A stretch of DNA of 31,805 nucleotides, from contig CAYXVU010000049.1 in assembly GCA_964468725.1 (NCBI GenBank), forward strand, positions 1 to 31,805. Direction: 5' to 3'. The notes under the pieces were generated by a model that saw only the letters and a program-made list of their open reading frames with translations, made no database searches and was not told where the DNA came from. Below are positions 15,969 to 23,260 of this stretch, one piece after another (within the stretch, counting starts at the first letter, position 1; every line of letters begins with the position of its first letter). This stretch comes from CAYXVU01 sp964468725 (lineage in GTDB: Bacteria > Acidobacteriota > Blastocatellia > UBA7656). The translations under genes and the position numbers were made by a program.

Positions 15969-16366
15969 AGTCCGACAATGAATCGAAGCCTCGCGTTATC
16001 AAGGGAGAGAGCGTCTGAAAAGCCCTGTAGGTACAGCCTGTCTGCCGGGCACGGCAACCCTTCTTGCCCCAGCTCCGTAAGAGCGGCTGATGGACGAGCA
16101 AAAACCAGGCCGCTCCTACGGAGTTGGCTCAGTGGATTTTTCAGACATCCTCCAAATGCTCACACCCGCCGTAAGCCCATTCGATTCTCGCTCAAGCCTG
16201 CAAGGCAATAGAGATCAATGCATGGGCAGAGGAGAGCGAGGTGCGAGCTACTGTAGTACAACAAAAATCAATCGAATCCTTGCTCTTCTTCTCGCGTTTT
16301 GACTCCTCCCAAAGAGTACCGATTGCCCCGGTTGCGAAAAAAGCGAACGCGGACAGTGATCCTCTT
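15969..16366. other. 398-base gap inside the Clp cluster
   Basis: No plausible gene lies between paralogues C and B. The gap is dominated by the nested inverted repeat at 16013-16146 (own entry). The remainder, 16147-16366, shows nothing I can interpret. With the other two genes only 16 bases apart, this gap may separate transcripts, or may be a readthrough region split by a later insertion. Confidence 0.5.
16013..16146. repeat. Nested inverted repeat, REP/MITE-like element
   Basis: Outer arms GTCTGAAAA (16013-16021) and TTTTCAGAC (16138-16146) enclose inner arms GCTCCGTAAGAGCGGC (16072-16087) and GCCGCTCCTACGGAGT (16109-16124), which differ from a perfect palindrome at two positions. The TAGGAGCGGC-type core resembles REP-like palindromes that are scattered in many genomes. 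I cannot see another copy in this window, so mobility or copy number is unproven. Confidence 0.55.
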
Positions 16367-19300
16367 TCAACCCTCTTCGTCCTGAGTTTCCTTTCCCAAT
16401 AAAGCCTGCGCATCCATTAATAATTTCTCTTCCGCGAAACGGGCGATGGTCTCATCAAGGGTGCGATTTGTCCATTCGAATCTTTTTTTATAGCTCACAT
16501 CCTCTATGACCTGCTCATCTGCATTGTAATGGCGGCGTTTATCCTGATGGGCAATCGCTCCGCGTTTTTGCAGGTCTTCTGCAAACCAGTAGTCAGACGG
16601 TTTCACTTCCGTTGTGTGCACCAACAACCGATGCGACTTCTTCTGTTGTGTGAGCGTATGCAGTCCGCTTTCGGACTCGAAACGCGGATAGGCCATTGGG
16701 AACTTGGCTCCGATGACAATTCCGACAACCCCATCGAGAGGTGACGACCAAAACGCCTTCGGATTCTCTGGCCTTCGCTTCGTTACCGTTCGACCAAGTA
16801 AAAGGGAGGGCAGATTGTTGCCTGCTTCGGTTTTCGATTGCGGAAGAGAAACCAGCGGATACGGTTCTTCCGGGTTTCGGTCATCCGTTGTCGCAGTAAA
16901 ATATCTGATCTCCGAGTCGGCGACTGCGCCACTCATCAGGCGATAGTAGGTTGAGGCCAATTCAAATAACCATTGCAAGTTTTCACCGAAAACTGCGAGG
17001 GTAATCGCATCTGCGGTTTGAAACCGCAACCCGTAAGTGGCTAATAGCAACTCCTCCCATCTGTGGGAAGCCGAATGCAAGGCTGCGGATAGAGATTGCT
17101 GATCGGATTCAGTCTTTTGATAAATCGCCTTCAGCATCGCATCTTCCAAGTCAAAAACGGTCGCCGCCAGATGATCGAAATCAGCAATCACTCTTCGCAA
17201 TTTTGGCAATCGCGGCAACCGCTTTTGATCATCGGGGTGGATCCATCCTTCTTTGGTTTGCAGTCTCTCCAATCGCTCAAGGCGGTAAATTTCGTTCTTC
17301 ATCTCAATCGTAGCCGGACACGATTGTAATCGCTGAGTTCTCCTCCTCAGATCAAGCGCGCGAGTAGCCAATTCGTTTAGCAGAGCATCTTCTCGGCGTT
17401 TCAAAATGGGTCTTCCCTGTTTGTCCGTTTGCGAGCGCACTGAAACCTGCAAACGATTGCCTTGCAAAACGGCTTCCGCCGAACGCAGCGCCTGGGTATG
17501 GGTGGTATTCATCCCTTCCGCGAGTTGGGCTAATAATTCGCGTTCAATCGTCCGCTTGAGCGGTCGTGCTCCATAACGCGAATCGAACCCATTGCGAGCC
17601 AAATACTCAACAACGTCATCAGGAACCGTCAGCGCAAGCGATTGAAACCGCACCCCATCGCGGTGTTCAAGCCCGGCGACTTCGCGGCGAGCAATCTGCA
17701 TAATTGTCGCTTCATCCAGCGGCGCAAACGGGACGATGCTATCGAGGCGATTAAACATCTCCGGACGGAAAAAGGCTCGCACCTCTTTAACGAAGTGCCG
17801 CTTGGCAGCCTCTCGGTCTGCAACTTCTTTGAGCAACCCGATGCTGCCCTGTTGAAAGGATTCGGCTCCCAGATTCGAAGTCATAATGACAATCGAATTG
17901 GAGAAGACAGCCAATCGTCCACCGGCATCGGTGAGTCGGCCTTCACCGAGCACCTGTAACATTAAATCGAAGAACGAAGGGTCGGCCTTTTCAAACTCAT
18001 CGAGCAAGATGACAGAAAAGGGTTGCTCGCGCACTTTGGCCGTCAACAGCCCTTCCGATGTTGTCACGCCTCCGATCAATCGTTTGACCGCAATCGGGTC
18101 GGCATACTCGCTCATATCGAAGCGTGCCAACCGATTCGCATCATTAAAAAAATAGCGCGCCAGAGCTTTTGCCATTTCGGTCTTTCCGACTCCGGTCGGG
18201 CCGATGAAGAGCAAGGAAGCTATCGGGCGCTGAGGGCGAGTCAGACCTACTTTGATCGTTGCCAGTAGGTTGATGATGATCTCTACCGCTTCATTTTGCC
18301 CCATCACTTGTTTTTGAAAAGCGGTGCGCACAGCTACTAAATCGAGCGGGATGGTGTCATCAAGCAAAAAGAGCGGCAGCCCTGTCTCACGTGAAAATGC
18401 CGACTGCACTTGCAAAGCAGAGAGGGGCTGCCCACTCTGCGGGTATTTCGGATCTGCTCTATGGTCACGAATCAAATTGCGTAAGAAGCGCAGCGGGCGA
18501 CCAGGATAGGCCGAATAGGTTGCATAACGCCTGTGCAAGCGATCTAACGTCTCTAGCCCTTCGGCGTCAATCGGATCAACTCTTTCCTTCCCTTTTAGCT
18601 CCCGCGTGCAGGCCGACAGAATGGCACGCGCCTTTTCAGATTGCGGTTCTTCAACAGGAATCAGATGGAAGGCTTCGAGTAAGTGTGGATCACTTCGCTC
18701 AATCAACGGCAACTGTTCGGGCGTGCATTCGGTGACAGCTAAAAAATCGCCGCGCACGAGATAGGGGCGGAAAAAGCTGGCGATGCCTTGACTGTTTTGA
18801 ACGCTTTTCCCGACTTCCATCAGTTCAACGAGATTGCCGAGGTGAAGAATCGCCTTTTGTGAGGCGACCTCGCGCCATAAATTTTGACAACGCTCTTGCC
18901 ACATCCCAAATCCTGCCATCCCGGCAACTAATCGCGCGCCGCTGGTTTGGTAAAACGAAGTGCGGCCTAAACCATAGGAATCTCGGTTGCGAACCAGTTG
19001 ATACAGAGCAGCGGTTTTACCGACGCCCGAAGCGCCCACGAGCAGAACGCTCTTCGGGCGGCGACCCGTCAAGGTTTCGGCCAACCGCGAAACCAAGCTT
19101 TCTACCTCATAGGCCGTCGGGAGCGTTGCTTTTGTCAAATCGGTACAGGTTTCTTCCAGTACACTCTTTTTCTCACCTTCTTTTTTCTCTTCGCTGATGA
19201 TCTGTTTGGGTGTGCGCACTTCTCCGGCAAAAGATAGTGCGTCGATGCGAATTGCCTGCCCCCGTTGAAGCCGGGCTAATTCTCCGAGGTTGGTGACCAC

Positions 19301-19726
19301 CTTGCGACGTGCCAATTCGGCGCGAATCTCTCTGTCAATCAGTGTGTGAAGGTCGCCTGCGCGGCGAGTAACGACTTCGATGCCAAGCGCCGGGACAAAC
19401 CCAATCGCGGCATCTTCCAGGTGTGACCAGGTTACAAGTGGAAAAATCAATTCAATCGGCGTTTGCCAGCGATAAGAATTGCGCGGGGCTGTGACCTTGA
19501 TCTTTGCTTCCAGGATGTGGACCTGCGATGGCAGACATCTTCTGTGCACATCGAGCGGGTTGAGTGATTCAATGAGCTTTTCAGCGCTCAACTCCAGGGC
19601 ATACTGCAAACGGTCAAGATCGCTGCCAAAGCGTGAAACCTCTGGGTAAAACAGCGCCTCGGCAAGATAGAAATCATTCTCAAAACTTTGTGTAATCGCC
19701 AGCAGTCGAAAATCGAGTTTTGGCAT
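16367..19726 (-). CDS. Clp-type double AAA+ ATPase with C-terminal release-factor-like domain, paralogue C
   Basis: An 1119-aa protein, first gene of the cluster, with ATG at 19726. Two HicB-like modules lie at about 4-55 and 90-140. D1: Walker A GASGVGKT (231-238), Walker B ILHLGN, with both acidic residues lost (Gly297, Asn298). D2: Walker A GPTGVGKT (509-516), Walker B LLDE (576-577), sensor 2 GARPLKR; the pore segment GGVTTSEGL lacks GYVG, and SIGLL (IGL 629-631) matches ClpA SIGLI, the ClpP-binding loop. Residues about 780-1119 resemble class I release factors: helices, ADAITLAVFGENLQWLFELA, then GIVIGAKFPMAYPRF with ESGLH, and a tail HYNADEQVIEDV ending TLDETIARFAEEKL, which aligns without gaps to the RF2 C-terminus (Y, D, I-x-D, L-D, F, E, L shared). 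The GGQ domain is replaced by about 25 residues, and no SPF or PxT is present. Confidence 0.85.
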   Translation of the reverse strand: MPKLDFRLLAITQSFENDFYLAEALFYPEVSRFGSDLDRLQYALELSAEKLIESLNPLDVHRRCLPSQVHILEAKIKVTAPRNSYRWQTPIELIFPLVTWSHLEDAAIGFVPALGIEVVTRRAGDLHTLIDREIRAELARRKVVTNLGELARLQRGQAIRIDALSFAGEVRTPKQIISEEKKEGEKKSVLEETCTDLTKATLPTAYEVESLVSRLAETLTGRRPKSVLLVGASGVGKTAALYQLVRNRDSYGLGRTSFYQTSGARLVAGMAGFGMWQERCQNLWREVASQKAILHLGNLVELMEVGKSVQNSQGIASFFRPYLVRGDFLAVTECTPEQLPLIERSDPHLLEAFHLIPVEEPQSEKARAILSACTRELKGKERVDPIDAEGLETLDRLHRRYATYSAYPGRPLRFLRNLIRDHRADPKYPQSGQPLSALQVQSAFSRETGLPLFLLDDTIPLDLVAVRTAFQKQVMGQNEAVEIIINLLATIKVGLTRPQRPIASLLFIGPTGVGKTEMAKALARYFFNDANRLARFDMSEYADPIAVKRLIGGVTTSEGLLTAKVREQPFSVILLDEFEKADPSFFDLMLQVLGEGRLTDAGGRLAVFSNSIVIMTSNLGAESFQQGSIGLLKEVADREAAKRHFVKEVRAFFRPEMFNRLDSIVPFAPLDEATIMQIARREVAGLEHRDGVRFQSLALTVPDDVVEYLARNGFDSRYGARPLKRTIERELLAQLAEGMNTTHTQALRSAEAVLQGNRLQVSVRSQTDKQGRPILKRREDALLNELATRALDLRRRTQRLQSCPATIEMKNEIYRLERLERLQTKEGWIHPDDQKRLPRLPKLRRVIADFDHLAATVFDLEDAMLKAIYQKTESDQQSLSAALHSASHRWEELLLATYGLRFQTADAITLAVFGENLQWLFELASTYYRLMSGAVADSEIRYFTATTDDRNPEEPYPLVSLPQSKTEAGNNLPSLLLGRTVTKRRPENPKAFWSSPLDGVVGIVIGAKFPMAYPRFESESGLHTLTQQKKSHRLLVHTTEVKPSDYWFAEDLQKRGAIAHQDKRRHYNADEQVIEDVSYKKRFEWTNRTLDETIARFAEEKLLMDAQALLGKETQDEEG

Positions 19727-19892
19727 CGCTCTTCGTTTCTAAAGGCAAAGAGATTTCCTCAAGGGTTGCTTCAGGAATCGAGACTTTAGCAAATCAACCA
19801 AACAATTGAAATCCGCTGTTGCCAACCCTCGAGACAATCTTTTTACATCTTGTGGGAGCCGTTTGCTTGACGCTATGAGAGCAGTCAGCGTA

Positions 19893-19965
19893 GAAGGTCA
19901 TGAGGGTTGCAGGCATCCGAAAAGCCTGACCTTCCCTGTTGACCCCGTGCCGGTCAGCACACGGG
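19893..19965. repeat. Two adjacent hairpins between divergent Clp cluster and membrane-protein gene
   Basis: GAAGGTCA (19893-19900) and TGACCTTC (19927-19934) are a perfect inverted repeat, with a further AGGC/GCC pairing inside. Next to it, CCCGTG (19944-19949) and CACGGG (19960-19965) form a second stem with a 10-base loop. They lie in the 258-base divergent region, just upstream of the plus-strand gene at 19985. They could be regulatory RNA structure, operators or repeat remnants; the sequence does not decide. Confidence 0.45.
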
Positions 19966-19984
19966 AAGAAAGTATGATCGCCTT

Positions 19985-20581
19985 ATGATGCTCGATACCT
20001 TAGTCGCAGAGGACTCCGCACCTCAACCTCAGGCTTCTTCATGGCTTCGCTTCTTGTTGCGCGGAGGCATCCGGTTCGGCCTGGCCAGTCTTGCTGTCTT
20101 TGCGACCGTCGCTTTTGCCGAACGTTGGATGTACACGAGCTTCGGGCTTTATGGGGCCTATGCGATTTGGTCACTCCTCTTCATCCTGCTTGGTGGCGGC
20201 ATGCTCTATCCGTTAGCAAAAGACTTGCTGACTGTGGGCAAATTTTATGGGCTCTTTAGCGCAGCATTTCTCCTCTATTCGGTCGGCTGGGTTGCCGCTT
20301 ATTTCCTATTGCGTGACGGGTTGGGCGAAGGGGTTGCTTCATTGCTCGGTTCAGTCCTGATGGCCATTGCATTTGCATTCGGACTGCGCGTCCTTCCTTT
20401 AATAGTGAGCTTCTCACTGATTCTATTTATGGCCAACTCTGTCGGGTATTTTCTCGGCCTGTTTCTAAATGCCGCGCTCAAAGGGCGAACCGGGATGCTA
20501 CTTTGGGGTGCTGCTTATGGTTTCTTCTTAGGCGCGGGACTAGCGGCAGTCTTTCGGTTTGCTCGTCGAACCAAAGCGTAG
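19985..20581 (+). CDS. Polytopic membrane protein of unknown function
   Basis: A 198-aa protein, starting at tandem ATGs (19985 and 19988) with no clear ribosome binding site. After a short polar N-terminus it has about six hydrophobic segments, at roughly residues 28-45, 55-75, 85-110, 115-130, 135-160 and 170-192, ending FRFARRTKA. It is rich in Gly, Leu and Phe without charged motifs that would indicate transport chemistry. The stop is 15 bases before the MFS gene, so the two are probably one operon and may work together. I do not recognise the family. Confidence 0.75.
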   Translation: MMLDTLVAEDSAPQPQASSWLRFLLRGGIRFGLASLAVFATVAFAERWMYTSFGLYGAYAIWSLLFILLGGGMLYPLAKDLLTVGKFYGLFSAAFLLYSVGWVAAYFLLRDGLGEGVASLLGSVLMAIAFAFGLRVLPLIVSFSLILFMANSVGYFLGLFLNAALKGRTGMLLWGAAYGFFLGAGLAAVFRFARRTKA

Positions 20582-20596
20582 AGGAGTCTTCTTTTC

Positions 20597-21868
20597 ATGA
20601 ATTCCATACCGGTTGAATTACAGCAACCGACCTTCAAACCGACGCGTCTTCCTTTTTATTACGGTTGGGTGAATGTTGCCATCGCCGCGTTAGCGATGGT
20701 GGGAACTCTGCCAGGACGGACACAAGGACTCGGTTTGATTACCGAGCCGCTGCTCAAGGATTTACAACTTGATCGAGTTGCCTTTGCACAAATCAATTTG
20801 TGGGCAACTCTATTAGGCGCACTCTTCTGTATCGGCATTGGTCGCTTGGTTGATCGCTTAGGCAGTCGCGTGATTCTCACACTCGTAGCCCTGTTACTTG
20901 GCACGGTGGTGCTCGCCATGAGTTCAACTGCCGGTCTGGCTTGGCTCGCCTTGTTTATCACCCTGACGCGAGGACTCGGTCAGAGCGCCCTTTCCGTCAT
21001 CAGTATCACCATTGTCGGCAAATGGTTTGTGCGGCGCATTAATTTGGCAATGGCCGTCTACACAATTTTGTTGAGTATCGGATTCATGGTTGCCTTCCCT
21101 CTCGTTGGTTCGCTGATTAGGAGTGAGGGTTGGCGCATGGCATGGGGCGAAATCGGGGTAGCCATTCTCTTCATACTTGTCCCCGCAAGCGTGCTGCTCG
21201 TGCGACGGTCGCCGGAGTCCATCGGCCTCCAAATTGATGGGCAATCACGGCTCATTCAATCCGCAGAGACACACGATGAGGCCGACGAGTTCAGCTTGTT
21301 TCAGGCGCTATCAACGCCCGCCTTTTGGGTCTTCGCCTTATCGAGTTCAGTGTATGGGCTGATCGCTTCTGGCATTGCTCTGTTTAATGAATCCATCCTC
21401 GCCGAGCGCGGCTTCGATGCCACCATCTACTATCGCACCCTGGTGATAACGGCACTTGCTGCGCTGGTTGGAAACTTTCTGGGCGGCTGGCTGGCATCCA
21501 GATGGTCGCCCAAGCGCTTGATGGCGTTGGCAATGGGTTTGTTAGCTACGTCGCTATTGGCTTTGCCACAGGTCAACGCCCAATGGCATGTTGTGCTCTA
21601 TGCAGTCGTGATGGGGTTGGCTGGCGGTTTTGTCATGGTCATCTTCTTTTCATTTTGGTCGCTGACTTTTGGGCGCGGGCATCTCGGCAAGATTCAAGGC
21701 GCGGCGCAAACGCTCACCGTTTTGGCATCGGCAATCGGGCCGCTGCTGCTCGCTCAGTGCGTAAACGCTACCGGCTCTTACGCAACTATCTTTTATCTAT
21801 TGGCGGGCATCGTTGGCATGCTGGGAATCGCGGCTTGGGTGGTTCCATTGCCCGCACAAACCCATTGA
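20597..21868 (+). CDS. Major facilitator superfamily transporter
   Basis: A 423-aa inner-membrane transporter with about twelve helices in two six-helix halves joined by a polar loop near residues 205-235 (VRRSPESIGLQIDGQSRL). The MFS motif A is visible as GRLVDRLGSR in the loop between helices 2 and 3. The overall pattern FYYGWVNVAIAALAM at the N-terminus resembles the monocarboxylate/oxalate-formate-like branch. GAGGAG precedes the ATG at a distance of 10 bases. It follows the membrane protein at 19985. The substrate cannot be told from sequence. Confidence 0.88.
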   Translation: MNSIPVELQQPTFKPTRLPFYYGWVNVAIAALAMVGTLPGRTQGLGLITEPLLKDLQLDRVAFAQINLWATLLGALFCIGIGRLVDRLGSRVILTLVALLLGTVVLAMSSTAGLAWLALFITLTRGLGQSALSVISITIVGKWFVRRINLAMAVYTILLSIGFMVAFPLVGSLIRSEGWRMAWGEIGVAILFILVPASVLLVRRSPESIGLQIDGQSRLIQSAETHDEADEFSLFQALSTPAFWVFALSSSVYGLIASGIALFNESILAERGFDATIYYRTLVITALAALVGNFLGGWLASRWSPKRLMALAMGLLATSLLALPQVNAQWHVVLYAVVMGLAGGFVMVIFFSFWSLTFGRGHLGKIQGAAQTLTVLASAIGPLLLAQCVNATGSYATIFYLLAGIVGMLGIAAWVVPLPAQTH

Positions 21869-22115
21869 TTGCCCAATAACCATGTTGCCTATAGCGGTTG
21901 GACGGGCAGCCATCTGGCAACTTCGCTAGCTTCGCTTCCGATATTGTGACAGTCGCAAGCGCTATGCTACTTTATCGGCGCAACGAATCAACATTGTCAA
22001 TGAAACTGTTTTCGTAACCTCGGCAATATCCGGTGGAATATTCTCGGTAAGGCGATTGCCCTTCTCCCCGATCTCGATGCAACGAACGGGGGCCCGACGT
22101 TGTGGGATTTGAAGC

Positions 22116-22595
22116 ATGAGACGATCACCCAGTTGGTCGAATTCTATTCTATATGTGACCACCCTGCTTGTGTCACTATCAGGGGTTACAGCCGCACGGC
22201 AATTGACCGCGCAAAAGCCACTCGTAGTACGCGGGCAGGTCGTCTGGCTGACTGCCGAGGGACAGCCGACAAACGATCAAACCCTCTCCACTCTGTCGCA
22301 CCGGCATTTCGGGTTTCGCACGATAGAGAACCACTTCTATCGCTTCTCGCCTGACGATTCATTGGTCGAGATGTTTACCGACCCGCGAGTGCGGGCACGC
22401 CAACTGCAAATCAGCGGACTCGAGTCCAGGTCGGGCTATCTGGAGATCATCGGCATCAAATCGCTACGCAATCAACAACCGTACGACATCTTTTATTTCT
22501 GCGAGGTCTGCAACATCACAACCTATTCGCCCGGGCCTTGCGTCTGCTGTCAACAAGAAGTCGAACTGAAAGAAACACCGATCTCAACGCCATAG
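22116..22595 (+). CDS. Small secreted protein with C-terminal Cys cluster
   Basis: A 159-aa protein with an N-terminal signal-like helix (about residues 10-27, SILYVTTLLVSLSGVTAA). The middle is a beta-rich region beginning KPLVVRGQVVWL. Near the end, FCEVCNITTYSPGPCVCCQQEVEL places Cys residues as CxxC-x9-CxCC, typical of a metal site, probably zinc or iron. The stop lies 29 bases before the Tat-exported iron-sulfur subunit gene, so it may be the first gene of that operon and serve the same exported enzyme (inference). No ribosome binding site is obvious. I do not know a named family. Confidence 0.65.
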   Translation: MRRSPSWSNSILYVTTLLVSLSGVTAARQLTAQKPLVVRGQVVWLTAEGQPTNDQTLSTLSHRHFGFRTIENHFYRFSPDDSLVEMFTDPRVRARQLQISGLESRSGYLEIIGIKSLRNQQPYDIFYFCEVCNITTYSPGPCVCCQQEVELKETPISTP

Positions 22596-22624
22596 ATTTC
22601 GGCACAACCCTTCGGAGGCATCTG

Positions 22625-23260
22625 ATGAGTGACAAGAGCAAAGATCGAGAAGAGCAACCGGGGTTATCGCGTCGCAGCTTTTTGAAAGCGTCCGGTATCT
22701 CCCTTTCCGTCCCCCTCGTGGTTGGGCCGAAGATGGTCAAAGCCGCGGGGCAGGAAGTAAAAGTTTTCGGCCCCGATAAACTTCCCATCACCTTGTTGGT
22801 CAATGGCAAAACCCAAACTGCCGAGGTCGAACCGCGGGTTACGTTATTAGAAGCCCTGCGCCACGAACTCGACCTGACCGGAGCCAAACGAGTCTGCGAC
22901 CGCGCCACTTGCGGCGCGTGCACCGTGATGATGGATGGCAAGCCTGTCTATTCCTGCACCGTGCTCGCCATTGAAGCGCAAGGCAAACGCATCACGACGG
23001 TTGAAGGGTTGGCACAAGGCGACAAATTGCACCCCATTCAGCAGGCTTTTGTTGACAATGACGCGCAGCAATGCGGTTTCTGCACACCGGGTTTTGTGGT
23101 CGCTTGCAAAGCGTTCCTCGATAAAAACCCCAACCCTACACCAGAAGAGGTGCAAAGAGGGTTGGGCGGCAACCTCTGCCGCTGCGGAACCTATGTCGGC
23201 GTGCGCGCAGCCGTCGCGCAAGCGGCAAAGATGCAGAGAGGAGGACGACGCAATGGCTGA
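22625..23260 (+). CDS. Tat-exported 2Fe-2S subunit of molybdenum hydroxylase (xanthine dehydrogenase family)
   Basis: A 211-aa small subunit; the ATG at 22625 follows GGAGG, and upstream in-frame ATGs are rejected. Residues 15-21 are a twin-arginine motif (SRRSFLK) followed by a hydrophobic stretch, so the folded complex is exported. The plant-type ferredoxin cluster is held by Cys91, Cys96, Cys99 and Cys111 (CDRATCGAC...C), and the second cluster by Cys150, Cys153, Cys185 and Cys187 (CGFC and CRC); all eight ligands are present. It passes electrons between molybdenum cofactor and FAD. The set resembles periplasmic aldehyde oxidoreductase PaoABC. It overlaps the large-subunit gene by 8 bases. 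The substrate is not determined. Confidence 0.92.
   Translation: MSDKSKDREEQPGLSRRSFLKASGISLSVPLVVGPKMVKAAGQEVKVFGPDKLPITLLVNGKTQTAEVEPRVTLLEALRHELDLTGAKRVCDRATCGACTVMMDGKPVYSCTVLAIEAQGKRITTVEGLAQGDKLHPIQQAFVDNDAQQCGFCTPGFVVACKAFLDKNPNPTPEEVQRGLGGNLCRCGTYVGVRAAVAQAAKMQRGGRRNG

Noticed and set aside
22935..23252. 106-residue N-terminal extension of the molybdopterin subunit
   Set aside because: It overlaps the Fe-S subunit in another frame; the ATG at 23253 has a strong ribosome binding site and fits family length.
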